64,000 nucleotides of DNA, from assembly GCA_023151185.1 (NCBI GenBank), contig JAKLJL010000003.1:1-64000 (forward strand), given 5' to 3'. Made by a program: the position numbers and the translations under genes. The notes beneath the pieces are model-generated. The model searched no databases, was not told where the DNA came from, and was given only the letters and a program-made list of their open reading frames with translations. The DNA is from Bacteroidota bacterium. GTDB taxonomy: Bacteria; Bacteroidota; JABWAT01. Shown here piece by piece: positions 41,504-52,500 of the stretch (its first letter is position 1; the number at the start of each line of letters is the position of its first letter).

Positions 41504-42559
41504 TCAGAACACAAAGTTGACCGAGAAATTCTGGGTTAGTCCCCGCAGATTCAGATTATGTGATTTCGTCAGCGGAACGAAATATCCCACCCGGGTATCC
41601 AGAACAACGAACTGATTTTTAAACAGCTCAAGCCCGATATGCGGATTGATAAACCCGATTTCCAGTTTTTGTGTTTTGGAGGTCATAAACGTTCCGCCCA
41701 TAATCAGACCGCTGTAAAGATTGAACCACCGGTTCTGGCCCCGCCCAAAATGCCGGGAGTAAAAATCAACCCCGTAGCCGTAAACCAGAATATCCCGGAT
41801 TCCTGTTGAATCGCCCGGTGCAATGTCGTAGGCTTTCAGCACTGAAAGGGTAACATAGCTTTTTCCTTTGGTGAACATGTACCTGATGCCCGCCCCATTG
41901 TAAAATCCGGAAGACAGGTTGGTTTTCGGATTATCAATTTTCAGAATGTGGCTTTCAACGCCGGGCATGTTAATAAATTCAGGCCAGCCGCTGTCCATCG
42001 GTTCCGGGTGCTGTTCTTCCAGCGTTACCGCTACCACATAATTCCGGGTTTCCTGCTCCCGCGCCAAAATCTGTTTTTCCATGTCAAAAATCCGGGAATC
42101 AAATTCCCGCAGTTTATTCCAGAAGTTTTCATAGGCTGTTTTGTTCATTTCCTTGTTAATCGTCAGAAATTCGGCCTGGTAAATCTCCCGCTGGGTTTTC
42201 AGATGCTTCAGTTCAAGCTGAAGGGCTTCATAGGGTCTCTGGTTATCAGTTGTGGAAATCTGATTCGATTTCACCGTTCCTATTGTGGGGAGATTCTTCC
42301 TGAAAAATTCAAACCCGTCATGACTGACCAGCAGGGTTGTCTTCAGGGATTTTGCTGAAGAATAGGTGGTATTTCTTGAGGATTCATCCACAACGGCATT
42401 CTGTCCTGAAATCATGATGTTCAGTTTTTGTTCTGCTTCATCCAGTTCAAGGATTTCGAGGGATATGGTCATCCGCTGACTGACAAATCCGGGAGGGGAT
42501 GGTTGAGAAAAGGCCGGAATCTGAAGAAAGAAAAGTCCGGCCAGCATAAGTGTTTTCAT
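41504..42559 (-). CDS. Exported protein with coiled coil and C-terminal barrel-like region, uncharacterised
   Basis: A 351-residue protein with a signal peptide (LMLAGLFFLQIPAFSQ). Residues about 25-105 include a beta-rich part with ISLEILELDEAEQKLNIMISG. Residues about 110-175 form a helical, possibly coiled-coil segment (QLELKHLKTQREIYQAEF). The C-terminal half has alternating strands (YVTLSVLKAYD, WFNLYSGLIMGG, VVLDTRVGYFVPL, NFSVNFVF) ending in Phe, as in outer-membrane proteins. The N-terminal part recalls DUF4349-type proteins only loosely, so no name is given. It lies between the receptor and kinase genes, convergent with the receptor (30-base gap). Confidence 0.68.
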   Translation of the reverse strand: MKTLMLAGLFFLQIPAFSQPSPPGFVSQRMTISLEILELDEAEQKLNIMISGQNAVVDESSRNTTYSSAKSLKTTLLVSHDGFEFFRKNLPTIGTVKSNQISTTDNQRPYEALQLELKHLKTQREIYQAEFLTINKEMNKTAYENFWNKLREFDSRIFDMEKQILAREQETRNYVVAVTLEEQHPEPMDSGWPEFINMPGVESHILKIDNPKTNLSSGFYNGAGIRYMFTKGKSYVTLSVLKAYDIAPGDSTGIRDILVYGYGVDFYSRHFGRGQNRWFNLYSGLIMGGTFMTSKTQKLEIGFINPHIGLELFKNQFVVLDTRVGYFVPLTKSHNLNLRGLTQNFSVNFVF

Positions 42560-42700
42560 AGAGTTTATCTCCCAGGTTATCTGCCGGAAAGGTACTTATT
42601 TACCCGGTAAAAAAAAAGAGTAACCGGTCTGAAGGCCTTTGAATTTGGAATTGGCTCAGGGCTGGAGGTGCGAAAACAGGCTAGGATAAACCTGATCAGA

Positions 42701-45700
42701 TCAAGTTTCCGAGTTCAGCCACAGTTTCAGTGCAGTCCCGAATTCTGATGCCGAACGGAACCGGTCTTCAGGCTGTTTCTGGATTGCTTTTTGGATAAGG
42801 GAATCCAGTTCGGGTGTAATTTCCTGGTTGAAATTCTGAAGCGGCAGCGGTTTCTGATTAAAAATATTGTACACGAAGGCCATGTCATTGTCGCCGGTGA
42901 CCGGAAGGGTCCCGCCCGAAAGAAGTTCATACCCGATCACCCCAAGGGAATAAACATCCGAAGATTCATCAAGCGGCATTCCGACCGCCTGCTGGGGAGA
43001 CATGTAGGCCAGCGTTCCTACCGAAGTCCCCATGCGGGTCATTGTGGCAAAAATGGTTGTCTTTGCCAGGCCGAGATCCATGATTTTAACCTTCAGGCCG
43101 GGGGTAACCCGGATGTTTTCAGTTTTCAGATCCCGGTGAAGAATTCCGGATTTGTGCATGTAGGCCAGGGCTTCGGCAAGCTCAGAAAGCCAGAGGACAG
43201 TTTGCCGGACACTCAGGTCCCGGGTCAGCCAGTTCCGCAGATTTTCCCCTTCCACAAGTTCCATGGTCAGATACCGGTTCTGATCCTGAGTTCCCTGCCC
43301 GTGAATTTTTACAATTCCCGGATGGTCAAGCTGCATCCCGGCGGCAACTTCCCGCTGAAACCGGATCTGCCCTTCGGGTGAATCGAACGTGCGGGCATGG
43401 TAAACCTTAACCGCCAGCTTCTTTTTATTGGCGGCGCTGTAGACTTCATAGACTTTTCCGGATGCTCCTTCGCCGATCAGCCGTTCTATGCGGTACGGAC
43501 CGATATAATTGGTTCTGAGGTACCGTTTCCAGGCAAACGTGACGGCACTGCCGGTTCCGGCAAACAGAAATCCGGCCAGAGAAGGGAAAACCCAGTTGAT
43601 GAGTGCACTTTCCTGAACCGTGAAATAATACGAAATCAGATAAATCCCGGTAAAGCCGGTCCACCAGACCGGTTTCAGAAAACTATCCCGCAGGTCACGG
43701 GCTTTCATCAGCCGCCAGACGGACCAGATCAGTCCGATATGAAGGATCAGTTTAAGCAGTTCCTGCCAGCCAACCAGGTACCCGGCCAGTTTACCTGCGG
43801 CGCGGATGCCCAGCCGGATGGAGTGGAGCGGTTCGGGGAATTCTGTTACTGTAACCGTTGATCCGGCCGAAACAGGATCGGTCCACCGGTCAGAACCCGA
43901 AGGAAAAATGACCCGCAACCTGACTTTGGACTTTCCGGCGGTCGAGACCAGAACCGGAAGCGGCTCAGACGTGGCAGCCGGTGAACCGGAAAGACCGGGA
44001 TAAACAACGGCCAGCGGCTTGTCTGCGACAGAATCGGGAGACCAGACTTCGATCCGGCAGTGTGATCCGGCAAAGGCCGATGCAGACCCTTCGGGGATTA
44101 CCCGGATGGCATCCGGTGATCCTGCCAGCCCGGACCAGAGACGGGTGGATTTTTTCCCGAATTCGCTTCCCTGAGTAATCAGAACATCCGGCAGAAAATC
44201 GCCGTTGACGTCGGAAACGGTCAGGTTGCCCTCCGGACTGAGTCCGTTGGTTTCCCGGCTGTCAGAATAGCCTGAACTGTCGGCAATGAGCAGGTGGGTG
44301 CTGATAAATAAATCGGGCTTTCCGTCCAGATTCATATCCCGGACCAGATTAAATCCGTTGGGGAAACCCGGATAGACCGGTTGAGAACCCAGCCGGACGG
44401 GTTTTCTGATGGTGATCAGGCTATCGCCGGAAATCTGTCCGAAGCGGTCGTGAATATTCCGGTCGGGCAGAAAAAACACGGGGAGGGAATCGGATCCGTC
44501 AGGGAAAGGAACGGCAGCGGTTACAGTAAGTTTCGGGTACGTTTTCAGGGATCTGAATGTCAGGGTTTCAGGATCCAGAATTCCCAGCCAGGAACCCGCA
44601 CCGGCGGTAGCTATGAAATGTGCCCAGGTTCCGTCCGGCCTCAGGATCCAGTGAGCCGACATGATCCGGTGATCTTTTTTGGAATTGATGAAGGAATAAT
44701 CGGGCAGGGCTGACCGGGAAAACCGTCCGGTTCCGTCATTCAGGAAAACAATCAATCCATCATCCCAGTCCGATTTGATCAGATCCAGATCGCCATCGAG
44801 GTCAATATCGGCGGATTGCAGCGAGTGACCCCAGTAAACCGGCGAGTACGCCGGCGAGAATTCTCCGAGGCCTGACCAGGCGGTAACATCAGAGAACCGG
44901 CCGGATCCTTTATTCCGCCAGATCTGAAGCCGGTGTGAATCGGTACGGACGGTGACCAGGTCCTGATCGCCGTCATTATCAAAATCAGCAGCGACAGCCG
45001 TGAGAGATCCGTTGCTGCTGGTAAGCAGTCCCGATTCAAAGGTGACGTCCGAAAAAATCCCGGTTCCGTTATTCATAAGCAAAAGGTCCGGCTGGCTCAT
45101 TTCACCGGTAAGCAGAAGGTCGGGAGCCAGATCGCCGTTGGCATCAAAAAACAGTCCGCCCCGTGCTGCAGCGGTGATGTTCGCTTCTGCTGTAGTTTCC
45201 CGGAAACTGACCTTTCCCCGGGGTGCTGATCCGTAAATTCCCTCGACCGTTAAAAACGTGAACCGGCCGGAACCGTCATCCGTTGTGACCAGATCGAAGG
45301 CGTTGATTCCGGTTTTCAGTCCTGAGGCATCCAGCAGAACTTGCCAGGACGAGTCCCCGGTCAGCCCGTAAATCCTGCCTTCCTGGGCAAAGGCAGGCTG
45401 ACGGCGGTTCAGCAGTTTCAGAAAGGGAATCCGGGCACCGGGTTTCGGCGAGGTCAGAACCCGGCAGGATTTGCCGTTCCAGTTCAGTATTTCCCCTTTG
45501 TCGGTTCCCATCCAGAGAGTACCGTCCGGGGCCAGATCCAGAGTCAAAATTCCGGAAGTAACCGGCAGGGGAATCTGCTTACCCGCTGACCCCTGAAACC
45601 GGAGCAGTATGCCGGAGTTTCCGGCAATGAATACATCATCCGGCCCCACTGCTTTAACGACGTTGAAATCCTTTTCGAAATCGCCATCCCCGTCGGTCCA

Positions 45701-46210
45701 CCTGACCGGAGACTGAACCGGAATCCACCGGTGGTTTTTGTAGTGCAGCAGGGTGGCTTTCTGGCCAGCCAGCCAGAGGTCCTGATCCGACCAGCCATCC
45801 ATCGACTTAATAATCACATAATCGGTCTGGTCCCAGTGAACCAGAGGAATATCCAGACGGGTCCAGTTGGATCCGTCGAAGTGGTAAAACAGGTATTTCC
45901 AGTTGTCATCATGAACCCGGTGGTGAAGGCCGTAAACCGATTTTTCCGAAAAAACCTTCAGGATTGGTGAGTCTGAGTAAGGGAAAGCGAGAGACAGTTT
46001 CCATTTTCCGCCGGTAAGCTGATAGAATCCGCCGGCAGTTTCGAATCCGGCACCGCAGGCCGAAGCAAATCCCGATTGTGCATCCAGCAAAACGATCTGG
46101 CTGGCATTGGCCGCCTTCTGTTTAAAGAAGGGAACCAGATCCTGTGCCGCCAGCGGCCGGAGTCCGGAAAGGAAGAAAAGAAGAAAAAAATGAAAATACA
46201 GCCGGTTCAT
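42701..46210 (-). CDS. Transmembrane Ser/Thr protein kinase with extracytoplasmic VCBS/propeller-like region
   Basis: An 1169-residue protein. Signal peptide 1-22. Residues about 25-330 are beta-rich with propeller-like blades (LYHYKNHRWIPV, DLWLAGQKATLL, DDVFIAGNSGILL, GTLWMGTDKGEIL). Residues about 340-680 hold VCBS/FG-GAP repeats with Ca-type loops (DFDNDGDQDL, DIDLDGDLDL, DMNLDGKPDL, DVNGDFLPDV). A beta domain (about 700-805) and three or four membrane helices (about 812-895) follow. The cytoplasmic kinase (about 903-1165) has IGEGASGKV, LAVKVY (VAIK Lys), LHRDLKTEN, MDLGLAKT (DLG for DFG) and MSPQQA. All catalytic residues are present. This is inverted relative to most bacterial STKs, which have the kinase first. 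It is divergent from the giant VCBS protein at 46514. Confidence 0.9.
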   Translation of the reverse strand: MNRLYFHFFLLFFLSGLRPLAAQDLVPFFKQKAANASQIVLLDAQSGFASACGAGFETAGGFYQLTGGKWKLSLAFPYSDSPILKVFSEKSVYGLHHRVHDDNWKYLFYHFDGSNWTRLDIPLVHWDQTDYVIIKSMDGWSDQDLWLAGQKATLLHYKNHRWIPVQSPVRWTDGDGDFEKDFNVVKAVGPDDVFIAGNSGILLRFQGSAGKQIPLPVTSGILTLDLAPDGTLWMGTDKGEILNWNGKSCRVLTSPKPGARIPFLKLLNRRQPAFAQEGRIYGLTGDSSWQVLLDASGLKTGINAFDLVTTDDGSGRFTFLTVEGIYGSAPRGKVSFRETTAEANITAAARGGLFFDANGDLAPDLLLTGEMSQPDLLLMNNGTGIFSDVTFESGLLTSSNGSLTAVAADFDNDGDQDLVTVRTDSHRLQIWRNKGSGRFSDVTAWSGLGEFSPAYSPVYWGHSLQSADIDLDGDLDLIKSDWDDGLIVFLNDGTGRFSRSALPDYSFINSKKDHRIMSAHWILRPDGTWAHFIATAGAGSWLGILDPETLTFRSLKTYPKLTVTAAVPFPDGSDSLPVFFLPDRNIHDRFGQISGDSLITIRKPVRLGSQPVYPGFPNGFNLVRDMNLDGKPDLFISTHLLIADSSGYSDSRETNGLSPEGNLTVSDVNGDFLPDVLITQGSEFGKKSTRLWSGLAGSPDAIRVIPEGSASAFAGSHCRIEVWSPDSVADKPLAVVYPGLSGSPAATSEPLPVLVSTAGKSKVRLRVIFPSGSDRWTDPVSAGSTVTVTEFPEPLHSIRLGIRAAGKLAGYLVGWQELLKLILHIGLIWSVWRLMKARDLRDSFLKPVWWTGFTGIYLISYYFTVQESALINWVFPSLAGFLFAGTGSAVTFAWKRYLRTNYIGPYRIERLIGEGASGKVYEVYSAANKKKLAVKVYHARTFDSPEGQIRFQREVAAGMQLDHPGIVKIHGQGTQDQNRYLTMELVEGENLRNWLTRDLSVRQTVLWLSELAEALAYMHKSGILHRDLKTENIRVTPGLKVKIMDLGLAKTTIFATMTRMGTSVGTLAYMSPQQAVGMPLDESSDVYSLGVIGYELLSGGTLPVTGDNDMAFVYNIFNQKPLPLQNFNQEITPELDSLIQKAIQKQPEDRFRSASEFGTALKLWLNSET

Positions 46211-46513
46211 TTTATTAAAATCGCTGTTCCGGTCAGTTTTTCAAAGCCGGACTCCGGATTTTGCCCATTTCTGTGGACTTCAGGGGGAAACCAGTTACGA
46301 AAAATGAAGGTAAGATTCAAAGATTTAAGGATTAAATATCCATTAAAAGTAATCATCACCTGTAAAAAGATGATTGTTTATGTGACCGGAAACGGAACAG
46401 TTTAGTGGATAACTTGCTAAATTTGCCAGACCAGTTTCAGAGACGGATATCCGTTTTTTATTCATAATTTCAAAATCAGGCAACTTTATCAGTCGTAATC
46501 CTTCAGGTATATC
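46211..46513. other. Divergent promoter region between the VCBS-kinase and the giant VCBS protein
   Basis: This 303-base, mostly AT-rich region holds no gene. It contains a TAAATTTG box on the plus strand at 46418-46425. The two starts are divergent, so shared regulation is possible. No long inverted repeat is evident by eye. Confidence 0.7.
46418..46425 (+). promoter_or_regulatory. Possible TAnnTTTG box for the giant secreted protein
   Basis: TAAATTTG fits the TAnnTTTG consensus. It would give a leader of about 85 bases before the ATG at 46514. No good -33 TTTG is visible. Confidence 0.35.
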
Positions 46514-49500
46514 ATGAACAAGATGATCCGGCTTTTTATTCTTTTGCTGTTCTCCTTTTCGGGGCAGGTGCTTTTCGGGCAAAATTTTTCAACTATCAAT
46601 CCCGCAGTACCGTTGGCCTACTCGACTCATACTGTCTGGGGCGATTATGACAATGATGGTGACCAGGATATGCTGTATTCCGGAAACCAGGTCGGGTCGA
46701 ACGGACCGGTAACCTATTTGTTTAAAAACAACAACGGAGCCTTTGTCAATTCGAACCTTACCTTCAGGGCCGTGGCAACGGGAGTTCCCAATGTGGTTGA
46801 CTTCGGTGATGTGAATAATGACGGCTGGCTGGATATTCTGGTTTGCGGAAACGGTAAATACGGGCTTTATCTGAACAATCAGGCCGGCGGATTTTCTCTG
46901 TACACTGTGGCACTTTATGATTATGTGGATACGTACGGCGGTTTCTATGACCTGAACAGTGACGGCCGGCTGGATATTCTGCTGGGTGGTTATGTCTGGA
47001 TCAACGAAGGAGCCATGGCCTTTTCCCAGAAAACGTCGGGCATACCTTACTTCCAGTTTGCGGGAATTGATGTAGCCGATTATGATCTGGACGGATATCC
47101 GGATGTTGCCATCATCGGTAACGGCGAGTTTGATATTTACCGGAATGACGGAACCGGGTCTTTTTACCGGATCGGTGCGGGAATTGATGGTCTGTCTCAT
47201 GTTAATATTGGAAACGGGATATATTCCGTCCCGGGTGTCAGGTGGGCAGATTATGATCAGGATGGCGATCCGGATTTCCTGATGTACGGTTACCAGGAGT
47301 TATCGGGGTTGATGGAAACCCACTTATACCGGAATGACGGTTTCGGGACCTTTACCTGGATCGATTCAAACCTTCCGTATATCGGCGGGAATAATCTGTG
47401 GGCTGATATCAACTACGACGGATACCCGGATGTTGTCTCTTCCGGACTGAATTACACCCTGTCAGAAAACCTTACCTACATCAGTCTGAGTAAGCAGGAC
47501 GGCACATTTGAATACTCAAAAATAGAGAATGTCGGGTCTGAGTCAGCCGGACTCTCTGTTTGTGATTTTGAACAGGACGGTGATCTGGATTTCCTGATGA
47601 CCGGGCAGACCCAATCGAAAATGCTGCGAAGGATTGATGCTGATATCAATACCCGGCCGGATCCGCCATCGACCTTAAAGTGGGAATTTTCGGGTACCCA
47701 GACTCACTTTTACTGGGAACCGGGAAGTGACAAGGAAACCCGGCCGGAAGCCCTGACCTATAACCTCCGGATCGGAACCCTGGCCAACCCGAGCAGCATT
47801 CAGGCTTCGGATGCCAATCCTTCAACCGGATTTGCACGGCTGACCCGGAATGGGAATACCGGAACTTACCGTGACCGGTACGTCCCGGCCCTGACTGCCG
47901 GAGGGACCTATGTTGCCTCCATTCAGTCGGTTGATAACGGTTACCGGACCTCTGACTGGATGACGGATCAGGTTTTTACCCTTCCGCCGGCTGCACCGGA
48001 TTTTTCGGCTGTTTCTGACCGTTCAGCGACAGGATTCCGTTATAACTGGCAGGCTTCCTATGGTGCAGACCACTATCTGGTTTACGCCTCACTTGACGAA
48101 AACTTTTCTTCATACCTTCCCGGGTTTGGGCCGGCATCGACTACAGAAACCGGTATCCGGATTTCTGATATCCCGACTTATAACACCGTATACATGAGGG
48201 TGTATGCCGTTAATTCCGGTGGAGACAGCTCACCGCTGGAAGGAAAAGTCTTTGTAACCGACGGGCTGGCTGTGAGATATGATTTTACCGGGAGCATTTC
48301 AGACCAGGGTCCGTACAGTACCCACCTGACCCAAACCGGGAATGCACGGTTCGTTGAGGACAGATTCGGAAATGAGAACTCCGCGATTTACCTGGATGGT
48401 TTTTCTTATCTGTCTGCAAGCGCATCTGCCCTGCCGACCGGGGAAAGAACGCTTTCTGCCTGGGTTAAAATGGAAGATACAACCTTGGTCAGAACGATAC
48501 TTGGTTATGGGGGCAATGGAAATTATGCAACTTCACAGATCATGTCCTGGAGTTACCAGAATGGGCGTTGGGGGTGGTATAACTCTGCCATGATGGCGGG
48601 TTATTCAACTGCGCATTCCCTTTTTTCACCTGCAAAAGGAAACCCGTTCGGGAGCTGGATTCACGTAGCATTTGTCATTAGCCAGGCCGGTACTAAAATT
48701 TTTGTAAACAACCAGTTGGTTGCTGTCAATGGCGATTATAATACCGATCCCGTTGTGACAGGTAAAAAACTGTTTATCGGAGTTGAACCCAATTATTTTG
48801 GAGAAACACCGCAGAACAATCCGTTTAAAGGGGTTGTTGATGATATCCGGATCTGGAGCCGGGCACTTTCGGACGAGGAACTGACAACTTTGTATTCTGA
48901 AGGAGGGTATGACCCTATACCGGGAAATATTTCGGGGTTTTCAGTGACAAAGGTAACAGGAAGTGTCATTAAAGCTTCCTGGGACATACCGTTCAATTCT
49001 TCAAATTTTGAGTTTCAGGCTGCTAAAGATGATTTGTTTACCCAAAAACTTACCGGTTATGAATCGGTTCTGACAACCGCAGACTCACTGGTTCTGGTTG
49101 ATCTTGCTCCCGAAACAGATTATTACATCCGGGTAAGGGCACTGGGCTATGCCGTAACAGGTGACTTTTCCACTTCAGGTGTTATCAGAACAACAAACGG
49201 ACTTGCTGCCAGCTATGAGTTTTCCGGAAATAACCTTGATTCAGGTCCGAACAATTCTCATCTGACTCAAACCGGATCCACTGAATTTGTAACTGACCGG
49301 TTCGGAAGTCCGCAATCTGCTCTTTATCTGAATGGATCGTATTCTTATCTTTCCGGAGATGCCACTCATTTACCAAGCCGGGGCCGTACTCTTTCAGTTT
49401 GGGTAAAGCCGGAGGATTCTGCTTTTGTCAGAACCATTTTAGGTTATGGCGGCAACACGTCATACAATTCATCCCAGATTCTGTCACTTTCCTACCAAAA

Positions 49501-52500
49501 CAGCCGGTATGGCTGGCTCAGCTCTGCAATGATGGCCGGCTATTCGGCAGATCATACTCTTTTTTCACCTGCAGCCGGTGATCTTACCGGGAAATGGACA
49601 CATCTTGTTCTTGTGGTCGACGGGTCGGGTACAAAATTATACATCAATAATTCCCTAACCGCAGCGAATGCGAGTTTTAATACCAATGTTTTTGTAAGCG
49701 GTAAAAAACTGTTTGTTGGCGTTGAGCCGAATTACTCTGGCGATACACCGCAGAACTATCCGTTTAAGGGTGCCATTGACGATATCCGGATATATGACAT
49801 TGCGCTTTCCGGGGCTCAGATTGCGGGACTTTATGAGGAAGGGGGATACAATCCGACTCCGGATATTACCGGGTTGTCGGTTTACCGGATAACCGGCAGC
49901 AGTTTTACTGCCCGCTGGGACCCTCCGTCAACAGGATCGCAGGTCGAGTATCAGGTTGCAAAGGACAACCAGTTTCTGACCCTGGTTGCTGGGTATGAAA
50001 GCAGTGTCACGACCGGAAATTCCGTTAAAATTGTGGGTCTGAGTCCGAATGGAACCTATTATTTCAGAGTCAGAAGCCTTGGCAGCACTCAAACAGGTAA
50101 TTTTTCCCAGTCAGATGAAATTCTGACCACCAATGGCCTGATTGCCGAATATACGTTTGACGGGCATCTGACTGACGGCGGCCAATTCAGCAAGCATTTA
50201 ACCAATCACGGCGCTGTCTATACGGCCGACCGTTTCGGCAATGAAGGATTTGCCCTGTATCTGAATGGAAATTCCTATCTGACTGCCGATGGAACTGAAC
50301 TGCCTGACCGGGAACGAACCTATTCTTTCTGGACAAAAATCAGCAGCACGAGCCGGGTTAATTATTTCTTCAGTTCCGGGTCAAACAATAATTACAGTTT
50401 CTATCAGAATTTCTCACAGTGGATAGCAGATGATCAAACCGGCGAGATTCTGAAAACAGATATCGTGGAATCCCCTGAAAGCAAATGGGTTCATCTGGTT
50501 TTGATGACAGGGGCTTCAGGCACAAAATTATACGCTGACGGAACTCTTCTAAGTGCCAATGCACGGTACACTTTCAGTGAAAGCATTTCAGGAAAAAATA
50601 TCATTTTGGGTGGCAGTGCAGATGCTACCGGGACCACAATTGGCGGTTCTTACCTGCTGGGAAGTCTCGATGACTTCAGGATATATGATTACGAACTAAA
50701 TGAAACCGAGATTACTACTCTCTACACCGAAGGTGGCTGGCAGGGAGTTCCGGATGCACCGGCAGCCCAGGAATCTCCGACTGTATCCGATCAGTCCTTC
50801 GTTGCCGCCTGGAAACCCTCAGACCGGGCAACCGGTTACTATCTGGATGTTTCGACGGACCCCGCATTCGGTTCCTTTGTTGACGGATATCAGAATTATG
50901 AAACTGCTGCGACCGAAGTTTCCGTTTCCGGCCTGACGGAACAAACCCGTTATTACTACCGGATCCGGGCCTTTAATCTGGCAGGAGTTTCTGGATATTC
51001 TTCTGCCATTTCGGTTACCACAACCGCTTCACCACTATCCGCACCGGTCGTGCTCGAAGCCACTTCGGTTCAGGATACCCGGTTTGTGGCCAACTGGCAG
51101 GAACTTCCGGCAGCAGAGTCCTTTCAGTTATTTGTTTCGTCAAGTCCGCTGATGCTGCCTTTGGTACCGGGCTTTGATCCTAAAACGATTTCCAATACCG
51201 GCGGTGGGGTTACCTCAGCCCAGGTCTCGGGGTTGGCTCCGTCAACTACTTATTATTACTGGCTTAAAGCAGTCAGGGGAACTGAGACCACCGGGAATTC
51301 ATCCCTTCAGCAGGTCACAACCACGGCAACCCCGGTCATTCCGGCAAAACCGGTTGTCCTGGAAGCTTCCGGTATTGATCTTCACCAGTTTACAGCCAAC
51401 TGGCAGGCCTCAGAAGGCGCAACGGGTTACAACGTGTATGTTGCAACAGATTCCCTTTTCAATTCACAGCTTACCAACTGGGATCCGAAACAGGTAACCG
51501 AAACGTCGGTTACGGTCGGCTCACTGAATGCAGGCCGGACGTACTGGTACCGGGTGAAAGCCGGCAATACCGCCGGTTTATCGAACTATTCAGATTCCGT
51601 AAAGGTTCAGACTTCGTTTTCAGCACCGGTCTCACAACCCTCCTCGGCTCCGGTCAACGGCGGATTTACCGCCAACTGGCTGGCTGTTACCAATGCGGCA
51701 GGCTACTATCTGGATGTTTCTGAATCTCCGGCCTTTGCGACCTTTATTGACGGATATCAGAACAAACCGGTCAGCGGCACCAGTCATGCGGTTACCGGAA
51801 TAACCCAATCGGGAACCTATGTGTACCGGGTCCGGGCTGTGTCTGCCTTTGGTGTTACCAGTCCGAATTCTGAAACCGTTCAGGTTTCGGTTTCCTACTC
51901 ACCGGTCGTTGCACCGGTTGCAACTGCTGCCACTCTGGTTGCAGCATCCGGGTTCAGAGCCAACTGGCAGGCCGTTACCGGGGCCACTGACTACGAGTGC
52001 CAGATCAGTACCGATCAGTTTACCTCCTGGCTGACCAGAACCTCTGCAACTCCCGGTGTTCTGGTTACCGGACTGACTTCATTTACCGATTACCAATACC
52101 GGGTTAAGGCAAAAATTGCCGGCTCCTGGAGTGACTGGTCCAATACAATTGACGTGACCACCACGGGGACTCTGGCGGCACCGGTTCTGACTTCGGGCAA
52201 CATCACATCAACCGGATTTTCACTGACCTGGACGGCGGTTAACCTTGCCCAGGGATACAGTCTGGTCATTTCCAAAAATGCAGCGTTTACCGACCTGTTC
52301 GACAGTCTGTATACCACCTCTACCTCATCTGATATTTCAGGGCTGACTGCCGGAACGAAATACTGGGTTAAGGGGTATTCGGTTCGGGGTTCTTATTCGG
52401 GTGAGGCCTCATCTCCCATTACGGTAACAACAACCGGCGGAACCCCGGATGCACCGGTTGCAACTGCCGCCACGGCCATTACCGCCACCAGCTACACGGC

